From positions 124,001 through 188,000 of the forward strand of contig CAZJVS010000001.1 of NCBI GenBank assembly GCA_964549445.1: a stretch of 64,000 nt of DNA, read 5' to 3'. Shown piece by piece: positions 17,269 to 26,637 of the stretch. The position numbers were made by a program, and so were the translations under genes. Below the pieces are notes generated by a model, which saw nothing but the letters and a program-made list of their open reading frames with translations, made no database searches and was not told the origin of the DNA. Source of the DNA: SpSt-539 sp964549445. Lineage in GTDB: Bacteria; Planctomycetota; Phycisphaerae; UBA1845; UTPLA1. Each line of letters begins with the position of its first letter. Position 1 is the first letter of the stretch.

Positions 17269-17640
17269 ATGATCGGACGGAACATTGCACTCGTCACCGA
17301 CCTGATCTTCGCCACAAAGATTCGGTCCACGGCCGAGGCGTTGGGGGAGCGGATTGAGCTGGTTCGAAACGTCGGGTCGCTGGCGGCGGCGGCCGGCGGC
17401 GGGGCGATCGGGCAGGTTATCATCGATCTGAATGCGGACGGGCTCGACGCGGCGGGGGCTATTGCGGCCGCGAAGGGGCTTCCTGGGCGGCCGCATGTCA
17501 TCGCGTTCCTGTCGCACGTCCAGACCGAATTGGCGGCGGCAGCTCAACAGGCGGGGGCGGACGAGGTCATGCCGCGATCGACATTCAGCGCTCGGCTGCC
17601 GGAAATAATTCGTCGGAGTGATGGATCGGCCGGGGGTTAG
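17269..17640 (+). CDS. Small receiver-like (CheY-fold) protein
   Basis: A 123-residue alpha/beta protein starting at ATG 17269 behind a GGGGGAG stretch. The pattern NIALVTDLIFATKIRSTAEALG, then QVIIDLNADG, then PHVIAFLSHV and ADEVMPRSTF follows the five beta strands of a receiver domain. The Asp in IIDLN sits at the phosphoacceptor position. The N-terminal acidic pocket is reduced to one Asp (TDLIFATKI), so phosphorylation is uncertain. Its stop overlaps that of the convergent TPR gene by 4 nt. Confidence 0.7.
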   Translation: MIGRNIALVTDLIFATKIRSTAEALGERIELVRNVGSLAAAAGGGAIGQVIIDLNADGLDAAGAIAAAKGLPGRPHVIAFLSHVQTELAAAAQQAGADEVMPRSTFSARLPEIIRRSDGSAGG

Positions 17641-19961
17641 CGGCTGGACGTCTCAGGCGCCGGGGGCAAATAGCTGCGGGCAAGGATGCGGACGGCCGGC
17701 TCGGGAGCATCGTTGGCAAGCGACTCCAGGACCTTGCGGAACTTCTCGCCCTGCTGCGCGAAGAAGAAACGAATCGCCATCATCTGAACGACATAATTGG
17801 GGTCGTGGATGCATTTGGCGCACTTTTCGATGATGTCGGCCGGCTGCTTTGACCAGCGCATGGCCTCCAACACGTGGGCGCGAATCAGCCAGTTCGGGTC
17901 GTCGAGCAGGGAGACGAGGCGCTTTCGGATCGCATCAACCTTGACGCCATCGTCGGTCGGCGCGGCGCTCATGCGGTCGTTCTCGGCGAGCAAGGCACCG
18001 AGGCCATCGATCGCACGAACGCGTTCCTTCAGTGGGCCGTCCTTGAGGGCGAGGACGAGGCGCTTGACGCCGGGCAAGTCGCGCGGGAGGCCGGCGCGTG
18101 TGGAAGTAAGGGGGGGCGACTTTACGGTGCTGAGACCGGATTCAAAGCCCTTCTCCGTGAGCACCGGGTCGAAGATCGCATCGATTTCGACGGAGGGCGA
18201 CCACGAGGCGTTCTGGATCAACTGCTCTCGCAACGGCCCGATGTCGAGGTCCGTGACGATCTCGATGGCGTCGCCGGGCGGCATGACCGGTCGGCGGTTG
18301 AGCAAGACCTGAGCGTAATTGTCGTAGCGTCCGCCCTGTTCGTCGCCGAGTCGGGCCGAGAGCAAGGCAAGCGGCTGGGCCATCATGCCCTCTCCGACGG
18401 TGATCGGGAACGGGCCGACGTTTTCGAGCCGGATGACGGCGCGCCACGGGCCGACGGGAGGCAACGGCTGTTCGAGCAAGCTGATGTTGAGTTTCAGAAA
18501 ATCGCCCGGGCGCTTGTGGAAGTCGAAAATGCGGCGATCGAAGCGGTGGAGCGCATCGACGATGCGTTCGTGAGCCGGCCGGGTGGGGGGCTTCTCACCC
18601 GTTTTTTCGAGCATCTTGCTGATTTCTTCGAAGCCGATGCCGCTGTAGCTGAGGCCCGCAGCCTTGTGGAGAAGGGCGACCGCTTCGCCTTCCTTCTGCG
18701 TGGCGATCAGGGCTCGGGCTGCGCCGACGGCGGCCATCTGGTCGACATCGGCGAGGGGTTGAAGCTTGGCGAGTGCGTCGGCGGGCTTGTTGTTGAGTAG
18801 AAGGGCGAAGCCGAGAGCGCGCTGCGCGAGGGTCGAATTGTCGGGGACGCTCGTTGCAAGTTGGGCGAGCTTAAGAGCACGTTCGGGGTCTGGCCGGTGA
18901 TAGGCGTAAAACCAGGCAAGTTCGGCGGCCTTGGCGATATTTCGCTGGGCGAGCACCTGGTCGGCCTCGCCGTCATATTTGCGGGCGAGCTCGTTGAGGG
19001 CAGCGTCGGGATCGGGCTGCTTGAGCTTGCCGGCGAGATACGAGCGGAGAATTTTGGCGCGGCCGAAGTTGGGGTCCGCTTTGAGCGCTTTGTCGGCGGC
19101 TTCGAGGGCCTGTTTGAAGTCGCCGGCGTTGGAGTAGGACTGGGCGAGTTGAAACCAGTAATCCGGTGGTACGGGAGTTTTCGAGCCCCGCTCGTGGAGG
19201 TCGATCGCACGGACGTACCACTCCTGGGCCTCGCGATGGAGCGAGAGTGAATCGAGCATTTCGCCCAGTTCCCAGAGAAGGTTCACCTGGCCGGGATTGG
19301 CGGCGATCATGGCGAGCGCCAACTCGACACGCTGGAGGGCGGGTTCGGTCTCGCCGAATAGTTCGTAGGACATGCGGCGCGCGGCAACGTTGCTGGGCAT
19401 GAGCCGAAGCGCGTTCTCGATGCACTTGCCGGCCTGCTCAGTCTCTCCGCGTTGGCGGTGATAATCGGCGAGGCGAACGTTCAGGTCGCTGGCGACGCTG
19501 CGGGGAAGATTGGGGCGCTTGAGCTGATCGCGGATGAAGGCGACACGGGCCTCCGCGGTCTGGAGTCGTGCGATCGACTGATCGACGAAGAGAAGCTGGG
19601 CGGATTCATCGGTTGGTTCGAGTTGGATGTAGTGCTTGAGGGCGTCGAGAGCTTCGGCGGGACGGTTGATCCGGCCGAGAAGGTCGTACTGCCAGAGCCA
19701 GGCCTCGGCGAGATCGGGTTGGACCTTGCCGGCGGCGGTCATCAGGGCGAGTACGTGCAGGGTGGTGCTTCGCGGCTCGGCGGCCCGGCCGACGACATGG
19801 CCGTGGTGCCGGGCGAGGTGGAGCAGCCAGTCGCCGGGGCCCTCGTCGGCGACGCGACGCGTTGGGGCGGGTTGTGAGGAAGCGGTCTGCGCGAGACAAG
19901 CCGGACCGACGGCGAGATTAATCAGCAGGGCATGCGCGAGCATGGCGAGCGTCCTTAGCAT
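17637..19961 (-). CDS. Secreted TPR-repeat protein with HEAT-like C-terminus
   Basis: A 774-residue protein with a signal peptide (MLAHALLINLAVGPACLAQ). From about 80 to 430 it is built of tetratricopeptide repeats, seen as repeating pairs such as AEALDALKHYIQLEPTDESA and KQALEAADKALKADPNFGRA. A beta-rich region (about 490-610) follows. The C-terminus (about 650-765) has HEAT-like helices (LVSLLDDPNWLIRAHVLEAM and CIHDPNYVVQMMAIRFFFAQ). It is probably an envelope scaffold for protein contacts. No enzyme motif is visible. It is monocistronic between convergent and divergent neighbours. Confidence 0.82.
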   Translation of the reverse strand: MLRTLAMLAHALLINLAVGPACLAQTASSQPAPTRRVADEGPGDWLLHLARHHGHVVGRAAEPRSTTLHVLALMTAAGKVQPDLAEAWLWQYDLLGRINRPAEALDALKHYIQLEPTDESAQLLFVDQSIARLQTAEARVAFIRDQLKRPNLPRSVASDLNVRLADYHRQRGETEQAGKCIENALRLMPSNVAARRMSYELFGETEPALQRVELALAMIAANPGQVNLLWELGEMLDSLSLHREAQEWYVRAIDLHERGSKTPVPPDYWFQLAQSYSNAGDFKQALEAADKALKADPNFGRAKILRSYLAGKLKQPDPDAALNELARKYDGEADQVLAQRNIAKAAELAWFYAYHRPDPERALKLAQLATSVPDNSTLAQRALGFALLLNNKPADALAKLQPLADVDQMAAVGAARALIATQKEGEAVALLHKAAGLSYSGIGFEEISKMLEKTGEKPPTRPAHERIVDALHRFDRRIFDFHKRPGDFLKLNISLLEQPLPPVGPWRAVIRLENVGPFPITVGEGMMAQPLALLSARLGDEQGGRYDNYAQVLLNRRPVMPPGDAIEIVTDLDIGPLREQLIQNASWSPSVEIDAIFDPVLTEKGFESGLSTVKSPPLTSTRAGLPRDLPGVKRLVLALKDGPLKERVRAIDGLGALLAENDRMSAAPTDDGVKVDAIRKRLVSLLDDPNWLIRAHVLEAMRWSKQPADIIEKCAKCIHDPNYVVQMMAIRFFFAQQGEKFRKVLESLANDAPEPAVRILARSYLPPAPETSSR

Positions 19962-20203
19962 CCGTGCACATTCGCGGCGCTGTCAGTCCGAATGGCAACT
20001 GTATCGGACTCGCCCGGCGCCGCGATCCGTCCGCCACGACGTGGCAAGGGTATCCGGCGGGGGGCAGCGGATCAAGGCGGGAAGCATTGCAAACCAAGCC
20101 GGATCGAATGTTAAGTCATCGAGACGGTGGACCGATATTCGCGATGTATCGTGCTGGGCGCTCGCTCGTCGTTGCAGCGTTCTGCGGTCGGGAGGCCGAT
20201 GCA

Positions 20204-21853
20204 GTGGGGAAACTCTGGAACCAGGTCGCGCGCGAAGTCCGCGGGCTGCAATTTCGTTCGACAGTGCTGCTGACGGCGGTCGTGGCGATGGCGTCGGCGC
20301 TGACGGGGATGCTCTACCTAAAGGTGTCCTCCCGCAACATGATCGAGCGCGGAAAGGCGCGCACGCGGTTGCTCGCGAATGCGATCGCGATCAGCAGCGC
20401 GACTCCGATGCGGAATCACGACCAAGAAAAACTGCTCGAAGTGGCCCAGAAGCTGCTCGAGGATCAGCATATCGCGTGCGTCGCATTCGCGGACGTGACC
20501 GGCACGATCATCGCGGGGGCGCAGCTCGGCGCGGGCCACATCCGGAGCTGGCTCTATGGCGACGGCAATCGAATCTCGGTCCATCCGGTCGACCAGCCGT
20601 CGCTGGTCTCGGACGAGGTGCTCGGCACGCGGATCGACATCGTATATCCCGTTGAGGATATCTCGGCGCGCACGGACCCGCTGTCGCCGACGCCGATCCT
20701 CGGATTCGTTCGATTCGGGCTTAATCTGACTCCGGACGAGAAGAGTCTGGCGGGTGTCGCCCGACAGGTGACGGGGATTGCGATCGGCGTCGTGTTGCTC
20801 ATGGTGCCGCTGGGGTTCGAGATCGTGCGGCGAATCGTCGCGCCGATCAATGAAATCTCGCGGGCATCGCTGGAACTGGCGGGCGGGCGGCTGGAGACGC
20901 GTGTGCAGGTGCAGCGGACCGACGAGATCGGTCAGCTTGGCCGAGCGTTCAATCGAATGGGTGACGACCTCCAGCGATCGCACAACGCGCTGATGAAGCT
21001 CAATTCGGAACTCGAAGAGCGCGTCCAGAAGCGAACGGAGCAGCTTCAGGAGGCGAACCGGGTACTGAAGATTGACATGGCGGAGCGCGAGGAGTTCTTG
21101 CGGGCCGTGTCGCACGACATGCACGCGCCGTTGCGCAATATCACGGGGCAGATTATGCTCGTGCGGCGCAAGTCGGGGCAGGCGCTTCCGGCGGCGGCCG
21201 GGCACCATCTGGAGCGGATCGAACACAACGTGCAATACGCCATCAACATGATCGACGAATTGCTGGAGCTTTCGCGAGTGCGAACAACTCGCGACCCGTC
21301 GCAGGAAGTCGACCTTGACAGCGACGTTCGATCGATCGTGCAGCAGGTGGAGTGCGAGCTTGAGCGAAAGCACGCGCGAGTGATTCTTGAAGAGCGGCTG
21401 CCGACGGTCGTGGCCGAGCGGCGCCGTCTGCGGCAACTGTTTCAGAACCTGATCGACAACGCGATCAAGTACACGCCGGAGCCCGACCCTGGCGTGACCG
21501 GCGGCCGTTCCGACGTGCATATCACGTTGGAGGAGCGGTCCCATGAGTATGAGTTTCGCGTGTCGGACCGCGGCGTCGGTGTCCGGGAAGAGGATCGCGA
21601 GAGCATCTTCGGCGTCTTCAGCCGGGCGCGAACGGATTTTGTGAGCCGGACGCCCGGAAAGGGTGTTGGTTTGGCGCACTGCAAGAGCATTGTTCAGCTC
21701 TACGGCGGGCGAATCTGGGTGGAGGAGAATCCGGGCGGCGGAAGCGTGTTCTGTTTCACGCTCAGCAAATCGGCGCTATGCCGGCGGGATGAGCGGACGG
21801 CAATGGCGGGCGCGGCGACGCGCGAGCCGGTACTCGTGGGGGCTGCGTCATGA
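20204..21853 (+). CDS. Membrane sensor histidine kinase with HAMP domain
   Basis: A 549-residue kinase. One membrane helix near 20-40, an extracytoplasmic sensor of about 150 residues and a second helix near 185-205 lead into a HAMP domain (RRIVAPINEISRASLELAGG). A coiled coil follows, then the dimerisation domain with the H-box AVSHDMHAPLRN. The ATPase domain shows the N-box NLIDNAIKYTP, G1 (DRGVGV) and G2 (GKGVGLAHCK). GTG 20204 has GGAGG 8 nt upstream and is preferred; an ATG at 20144 and the open frame from 19964 would lengthen the protein. The stop overlaps the response regulator start by ATGA, so the two form a cognate pair. Confidence 0.9.
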   Translation: MGKLWNQVAREVRGLQFRSTVLLTAVVAMASALTGMLYLKVSSRNMIERGKARTRLLANAIAISSATPMRNHDQEKLLEVAQKLLEDQHIACVAFADVTGTIIAGAQLGAGHIRSWLYGDGNRISVHPVDQPSLVSDEVLGTRIDIVYPVEDISARTDPLSPTPILGFVRFGLNLTPDEKSLAGVARQVTGIAIGVVLLMVPLGFEIVRRIVAPINEISRASLELAGGRLETRVQVQRTDEIGQLGRAFNRMGDDLQRSHNALMKLNSELEERVQKRTEQLQEANRVLKIDMAEREEFLRAVSHDMHAPLRNITGQIMLVRRKSGQALPAAAGHHLERIEHNVQYAINMIDELLELSRVRTTRDPSQEVDLDSDVRSIVQQVECELERKHARVILEERLPTVVAERRRLRQLFQNLIDNAIKYTPEPDPGVTGGRSDVHITLEERSHEYEFRVSDRGVGVREEDRESIFGVFSRARTDFVSRTPGKGVGLAHCKSIVQLYGGRIWVEENPGGGSVFCFTLSKSALCRRDERTAMAGAATREPVLVGAAS

Positions 21854-22893
21854 GCGAAACGCCGATGGAAGAGCGGCCGAGTTGCGCGTTGCCGATGGCG
21901 ACGAAGGTGGCGGAACGTCCGTTGCGGTTGCTGCTGGTCGAGGACGATCCGGACCAGGCGGAGCTGATGACGACGATCCTGAGCGACCATTTTCAGAAGG
22001 CGTCGATCAAGCACGTCAGCAGCGGGGCGGAGTTTCGGCGGCAGGACTTGAAGGAGTTTGACCTCGGCATCTTCGACCTGCACCTACCGGACACGACTGG
22101 GATGGAGTTGCTGAAGAAGGTGCGCGAGACGGATGATCTGCCGGTCATCATGGTGACCGGCGAGCGATTTGGCGAAGTGGCGGCGCAGGCCATTCGGGCC
22201 GGTGCGATCGATTACGTCGTCAAATACGGTGATTATGTCAACGTCGTGCCGGTCGTGATCGAGAAAGCATTGGCGATGGTCGAAATTCGGGCGGCGAACG
22301 CGCGGCTGGAGCAGGAGCTGCTGGTCCGCAATGCGGATCTGGAACGGCTGAACGATCAGCTTCGCGAGATGGCGGCGCACGACCCGTTGACGGGACTGTA
22401 CAACCGGCGTCACTTCGGCGAACTCCTGCGACAGTTGTTCGCGGAGGCCGTGCGCTACAACACGGACCTGACGTGCATGATGATGGACCTCGACCGGTTC
22501 AAGGAGGTCAACGACACGCTTGGGCATCCGGCGGGCGATCGAGTCTTGTCCGTGACGGCGGATGTCTTGCGACGGGAATTGCGGCAGTCGGACCTCCCGG
22601 CGCGGTATGGCGGCGATGAGTTTGTCGTCCTGTTACCGCGAACAACGCCGGAGGAGGCGCAGGCGTCGGCGGCCCGTGTGATTTCGGGATTCAAAAAGGA
22701 ACTTGTGCGGCGAGTTCCGGCGGCACGGTGCGTGACGTTGAGCATCGGACTCGCGAGTCTCGAACAAGGACATCCGAAGACGGCGGAAGCCCTTGTGAAG
22801 CTGGCCGACCAGGCGCTGTATCTCGCCAAAGCAGGGGGAAAGGACCAGGTAAAAGCGCTCAGTCCGCAGGCGGCTGCGGGGGCGACGGCCTGA
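21850..22893 (+). CDS. Response regulator with GGDEF diguanylate cyclase domain
   Basis: A 347-residue regulator that makes cyclic di-GMP when phosphorylated. The receiver domain has the acidic pair in LLLVEDDPDQ, the phosphoacceptor Asp in FDLGIFDLHLPD, the Thr in VTGERF and the Lys in VVKYGD. After a coiled linker the cyclase domain begins with DPLTGLYNRRHF and contains an intact GGDEF active site. An RxxD product-inhibition site (RQSD) lies five residues before it. All catalytic residues are present, so activity is expected. It is coupled to the upstream histidine kinase by a 4-nt overlap. The output is likely attachment or motility control. Confidence 0.94.
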   Translation: MSETPMEERPSCALPMATKVAERPLRLLLVEDDPDQAELMTTILSDHFQKASIKHVSSGAEFRRQDLKEFDLGIFDLHLPDTTGMELLKKVRETDDLPVIMVTGERFGEVAAQAIRAGAIDYVVKYGDYVNVVPVVIEKALAMVEIRAANARLEQELLVRNADLERLNDQLREMAAHDPLTGLYNRRHFGELLRQLFAEAVRYNTDLTCMMMDLDRFKEVNDTLGHPAGDRVLSVTADVLRRELRQSDLPARYGGDEFVVLLPRTTPEEAQASAARVISGFKKELVRRVPAARCVTLSIGLASLEQGHPKTAEALVKLADQALYLAKAGGKDQVKALSPQAAAGATA

Positions 22894-22947
22894 TCCGAAC
22901 GTCGATCTGATGGACGCATTGCCGGCTTGCCGCGATGATGCGTCGGC

Positions 22948-23760
22948 ATGTCTGATCCAGAAAAATGGCAGGAGTACCGAACTGCGTGCGTCGAGTTTGC
23001 GCGGATGGGCGGAGCGTGCGCGCTCGAGCGACTTGGGTCGGCGGTCGTGTCGCGTAAAGTCGATGAATCGCCCGTTACCGAGGCGGACCATGCGGCACAG
23101 TCAGTGATCCTCGCAGCTATTGCCGGGCGGTTTCCGCAACACGCCGTTTTGGTGGAGGAGCAGTTGTCGGGAGCCACGCGGCATGCCGACGCGGGCTCGA
23201 CACCTTACTGCTGGGTCGTCGACCCGATCGACGGCACGCGGAATTTCTCCCGGGGGCAGCGGATGTTTGCAACGTCCGTTGCGCTGCTGTTTGAGGGGCG
23301 GCCGGTGGCGGGAGCGATTTTCGATTCCACGACGGGGCAGACCTATTCGGCGGCGGCCGGGGGCGGTTCCGCGTGCGAAGGACGCGACGTGCGAATCTCG
23401 CAGCGAGGGGCCGGGCCGGACACGACGATTGCGTTTTCCTCGTTTCGCCGGCACCCGGTTCCCGCCGGCGTGCGCCGACTGTTCGACACGATATTGTTTC
23501 GAAATGTCGGAGCGGCGTGCCTTCATCAAGCGTGGGTTTCGGCTGGGTACATTGACGCGATCTATGCCCCGGATACAAAACTGTGGGACATCGCGGCGGG
23601 GGCGTTATTGATCGCCGAGGCCGGCGGCGTCGTGACGGACGTGGACGGGCGAGCGCGGTGGCCGATTGACGTGACGCAGCCGCACGGGACCACGTGTTCG
23701 ATTATGGCGGGCGCGGCGGCGATTCATGAGATGCTCGTCGACGCAGTGAAGGGTGGGTAA
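22948..23760 (+). CDS. Inositol monophosphatase family phosphatase
   Basis: A 270-residue metal-dependent phosphatase. Visible motifs are SPVTEADHAAQ (ESPVTxAD), LVEEQ (the EE metal ligands), the WVVDPIDGTRNFSRG block and the C-terminal KLWDIAAGALLIAEAGG. Together these are the full set for Mg2+-dependent phosphate ester hydrolysis. Family members act on inositol phosphate, histidinol phosphate, fructose bisphosphate or PAP, and the sequence alone does not choose between them. It is followed after 2 nt by an esterase. Confidence 0.92.
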   Translation: MSDPEKWQEYRTACVEFARMGGACALERLGSAVVSRKVDESPVTEADHAAQSVILAAIAGRFPQHAVLVEEQLSGATRHADAGSTPYCWVVDPIDGTRNFSRGQRMFATSVALLFEGRPVAGAIFDSTTGQTYSAAAGGGSACEGRDVRISQRGAGPDTTIAFSSFRRHPVPAGVRRLFDTILFRNVGAACLHQAWVSAGYIDAIYAPDTKLWDIAAGALLIAEAGGVVTDVDGRARWPIDVTQPHGTTCSIMAGAAAIHEMLVDAVKGG

Positions 23761-23762
23761 CG

Positions 23763-24578
23763 ATGCGACGGTATGGCCAGATCTGCCTTTACACCTCTCT
23801 GATCACATTCGCTGTCTGTTCGCCGAGCGCACGCGGGGCGGAGGAAGCGGACGTTGCCGATGTACCGTCGAAGGAGCGTCTGGCGGGCGGTAACGTAAAG
23901 CAGCAATACTTTTTACTGGGACCGCTGAACGGTCGAACGCCGCCCGCCGAAGGGTTTGGACTGGTTGTGGTTTTGCCGGGCGGCGATGGCGGAGCGAAGT
24001 TCCTGCCGTTTGTGAAGCGGTTGTACAAGTACGCGATGCCGGAGGGCTATCTTGTCGCACAGCCGGTCTCGGTGAAGTGGACGCCGCAGCAGGCCATCGT
24101 TTGGCCGACGGAGCGGAACCGGGTGACCGGTCAGAAATTCACGACCGAGGAGTTCGTCGATGCCGTGATCCGTGACGTGCAACGTGAGCACAAGATTAAC
24201 GCCCATCGAATTTTCATTCTGGGGTGGTCATCCGGCGGGCCGGCGGCGTACGCCGTGGCGTTACGGGAGAAGACGCCGGTGGCGGGGGCGTACGTAGCCA
24301 TGTCGGTGTTCAAACCGAAGGAGCTACCCGGACTCACGGCGGCAAAGGGGCAATCATTTGTCATCGACCACTCTCAGGAAGACAAAGTTTGTCCGTTTCG
24401 GATGGCGGAAGAGGCGCGCGATGAGTTGTCCAAGGCGGGGGCACGTGTGCAACTGGTGACGTATCGCGGCGGGCATGGCTGGCGCGGGGATGTTTTCGGT
24501 CGCGTGGGACTCGGGCTTCGGTACTTGGAAGGGGGAGAGTGGGCGGAAACGAAGAAGCAGGGCGCGAAGCGCAACTAA
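23763..24578 (+). CDS. Secreted alpha/beta-hydrolase (phospholipase/carboxylesterase type)
   Basis: A 271-residue exported hydrolase with a signal peptide (ICLYTSLITFAVCSPSARGAE). The nucleophile elbow is GWSSGG (GxSxG) near residue 160. The acid and base are likely Asp in VIDHSQEDKVCP and His in TYRGGHGWRGD, giving a plausible catalytic triad. It belongs to the dienelactone hydrolase/esterase group related to LpqC and PHB depolymerase. It is tightly coupled (2 nt) to the upstream phosphatase gene. Confidence 0.88.
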   Translation: MRRYGQICLYTSLITFAVCSPSARGAEEADVADVPSKERLAGGNVKQQYFLLGPLNGRTPPAEGFGLVVVLPGGDGGAKFLPFVKRLYKYAMPEGYLVAQPVSVKWTPQQAIVWPTERNRVTGQKFTTEEFVDAVIRDVQREHKINAHRIFILGWSSGGPAAYAVALREKTPVAGAYVAMSVFKPKELPGLTAAKGQSFVIDHSQEDKVCPFRMAEEARDELSKAGARVQLVTYRGGHGWRGDVFGRVGLGLRYLEGGEWAETKKQGAKRN

Positions 24579-24931
24579 TGCATCGATCGCACGACTGGAT
24601 CGAGCGGTTCGCCTGGACCGTCGCGGCGGCGGCACGCCGTGCCGAAACGATTCGAACGGGTGTCGCTCATGTTCCAGTTTGCTGTAATTATAGAATACTG
24701 TAGTTTCTCACTGCCTCGCGACGAATCACCGACCGCCGGAAACCGGATGACGCGAAGGGCTGCGTGTGGGTGAAGTCGGAGGGAGTCGGCGTGCGACCGG
24801 GAGGGTGAAGCGTGCTCGAGCGAATGGTGTGGCCGTTTCAACACGGAATAGCGAATGGCACCGCGAATCTTCAGCCCCTAACTCGGTTTGGGTGCCCCTC
24901 CATTTCGGCGCCGGCATTCGTCGGACAGATC
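24579..24931. other. Intergenic region carrying an AT-rich repeat
   Basis: No convincing gene or RNA gene was found in these 353 bases between the convergent esterase and gmhA genes. The only notable content is the AT-rich element at 24685-24702. The rest has ordinary high-GC composition. Confidence 0.6.
24685..24702. repeat. AT-rich dispersed element, copy A
   Basis: The 18-mer TAATTATAGAATACTGTA is identical to part of copy C at 53.74 kb. It contains the reverse complement of the family core TATTCTATAAT. It stands out from GC-rich surroundings. Only one arm of the palindrome seen in copy C is present here. Confidence 0.7.
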
Positions 24932-25662
24932 CTAACCGAACACGGCGTCGGCGTGCTCAAGGATCGAGTGAATTGTCAGCAGGTGGAGTTCCTGGATGCG
25001 GGGAGCGGGGACCGTGCCGAGCACGAGCGCGTGGTCGCAGAGTTTCTCGGCGGGACTGCCGGCTGGGCCCAGTAAGCCGATGGTTGTGACGTTGGCCGCT
25101 CTCGCACGCTCGAGGACCTTGAGAATATTCGCACTGGTTCCGCTTGTGGTGAGGGCGACGAGCGCGTCTCCGGGTCTCGCGAGGGCTTCAAGCTGACGGG
25201 CGAACACCTGGTCGTAGCCGAAGTCATTGGCGATGCAGGTCAGGGCCGTCACGTCGCTGCATAGGCAGATGGCGGCGAGCGGTTTGCGGTTCCGGGCAAA
25301 GCGACCGATCAGCTCCTCCGACAGATGCAGGGCCTGGGCGGCGCTGCCGCCGTTTCCGGCGGTAAGGATCTNNNNNNNNNNNNNNNNNNNNNNNNNNNNN
25401 NNNNNNNNNNNNNNNNNNNNNNNNNNNNNNNNNNNNNNNNNNNNNNNNNNNNNNNNNNNNNNNNNNNNNNNTCCGACAGATGCAGGGCCTGGGCGGCGCT
25501 GCCGCCGTTTCCGGCGGTAAGGATCTTGTTGCCACGTTGCAGGGTATCGACGACGGCGCGAGCGATGGCTTCGACCCGCGGCTTCGCGCTCTCGAAGACG
25601 TCGAGCGCGGCGCGGAGGTCGGCGATCGAGCGAGCAAGACCGGGATTGGAATGGGACGCCAT
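24932..25662 (-). CDS. gmhA: Phosphoheptose isomerase (GmhA-like SIS protein), split by a false assembly gap
   Basis: An SIS-domain sugar isomerase that converts sedoheptulose 7-phosphate to heptose phosphate for lipopolysaccharide or S-layer heptose. The coding region is interrupted by 100 N, and both sides carry the same 55 bp. Removing the N-run and one copy gives 576 nt, an intact 191-residue protein, the normal GmhA length. Motifs are TAGNGGSAAQALHLS and GDALVALTTSGTSANI, the two SIS phosphate loops, and ELHLLTIHSILEH at the end. The gene starts at ATG 25662, 3 nt after the glycosyltransferase, so it belongs to a surface-glycan pair. It could be a paralogue such as DiaA, but the pairing favours GmhA. 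Confidence 0.88.
25317..25526. repeat. 55-bp duplicated contig ends flanking gap 1
   Basis: Positions 25317-25371 and 25472-25526 are identical over 55 bp and stop exactly at the N-run. This is the signature of two contigs that overlap by the assembler k-mer and were joined with padding. It is not a biological repeat. Confidence 0.92.
25372..25471. other. Assembly gap 1 (100 N)
   Basis: A run of exactly 100 N inside gmhA. The flanking duplication and the restored reading frame indicate that no sequence is missing. Confidence 0.95.
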
Positions 25663-25665
25663 GGC

Positions 25666-26637
25666 TCAACGACTCTTGACGGCCGGCATGTTCTGCACGG
25701 GCATTCCCGGCTCGGGGACGGGCGTGGGTTCCGGCGGGGTGCGATCGAGACCGAGCCAGCGCGAAAGTCGTGCGAGCGAGGTCAGACTCCCGGTGCGCGC
25801 GGCGGAGGCGCCGTAGGCGCGTGCGCGAGCGGCGAGTGCCTCGGCGTCGCGGCCATGACGGTCGCGCAGGGCGGAGCGAGCCGCGGCGAGGAGGACTCGG
25901 GCGAGACGGCGGTTGGCCGAGTTCGACTCGAGCGCCGAGCGGGCGGCCGGGCTGTGCAAGAACGATTCCAGGACATCTGCTTTTACCGCAAGGTTTCGCC
26001 GCATGCAGGCCTTGCTCAGCCGCTGATCGTGGAGGCGACGAAGGGCGAGCGGCTCGGGGACGAGGCCGAATTCGTAGCGGGTACTGACACGGAGCCACAG
26101 GTCGTAGTCTTCACAGACTGGCAAGCGCGGATTGAAACCGCCAAATTCCTCAAACACACCGCGGTGCATCACGACGGACGGAACGTGGACGAAGCTGCTG
26201 TGGAAGAGGACATTGGTGATCCAGCCGCCTTCGCAGGCCTTGGTGCGGCCGGCGACCAGGTGGCCGTTGTGATCGATGGGATTCATCGGGCCATACCAGA
26301 TGCGGACGTCGGGCCGGTTCGACATGGCGGCGCGGAACCGTTCAAGCTTGGTGGGCAACCATTCGTCGTCACTATCGAGGAAGGCAATGGTATCGGCGGC
26401 CGATTCGGCGACTCCGTGATTCCGGGCCAACGCGGGGCCGCCGCGTGACTGGCGAAAGAAGCGGGCAGCAACCGGATGGTTTCGGACGACCGATTCGATG
26501 TCCTCGGTGGATCCATCGTCGACAACGATGGTCTCGAAGTCGCGAATGCTCTGTCGCGCGAGGGAATCAAGGGCGAGCCGCAGAAAATCGGCGCGGTTGT
26601 AAGTCGGAATGATGACGGAGACAGCCGGTTGGCTCAT
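25666..26637 (-). CDS. Glycosyltransferase family 2
   Basis: A 323-residue GT-A fold glycosyltransferase acting at the cytoplasmic face of the membrane. The N-terminus VSVIIPTYNRADFLRLALDS and VVDDGSTED bind the nucleotide sugar. The DxD-like motif FLDSDDEW holds the metal. CEDYDLWLRV supplies the catalytic ED residues. ATG 26637 was chosen because it immediately precedes the conserved first strand; the frame is open further upstream without homology. It is followed after 3 nt by gmhA, so it probably builds a heptose-containing glycan. The Pro-rich C-terminal tail is unusual but short. Confidence 0.92.
   Translation of the reverse strand: MSQPAVSVIIPTYNRADFLRLALDSLARQSIRDFETIVVDDGSTEDIESVVRNHPVAARFFRQSRGGPALARNHGVAESAADTIAFLDSDDEWLPTKLERFRAAMSNRPDVRIWYGPMNPIDHNGHLVAGRTKACEGGWITNVLFHSSFVHVPSVVMHRGVFEEFGGFNPRLPVCEDYDLWLRVSTRYEFGLVPEPLALRRLHDQRLSKACMRRNLAVKADVLESFLHSPAARSALESNSANRRLARVLLAAARSALRDRHGRDAEALAARARAYGASAARTGSLTSLARLSRWLGLDRTPPEPTPVPEPGMPVQNMPAVKSR

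Noticed and set aside
20318..21679. Long minus-strand frame opposite the histidine kinase
   Set aside because: Antisense shadow; the kinase H, N and G boxes are all on the plus strand.
25317..25526. Biological direct repeat
   Set aside because: Both copies end exactly at the N-run and are 55 bp long, the same as at the other gap, so this is assembly overlap.
24932..26098. Continuous frame through gap 1 joining gmhA with the glycosyltransferase region
   Set aside because: An artefact of translating the N-run with a duplicated 55-mer; the two genes are separate.
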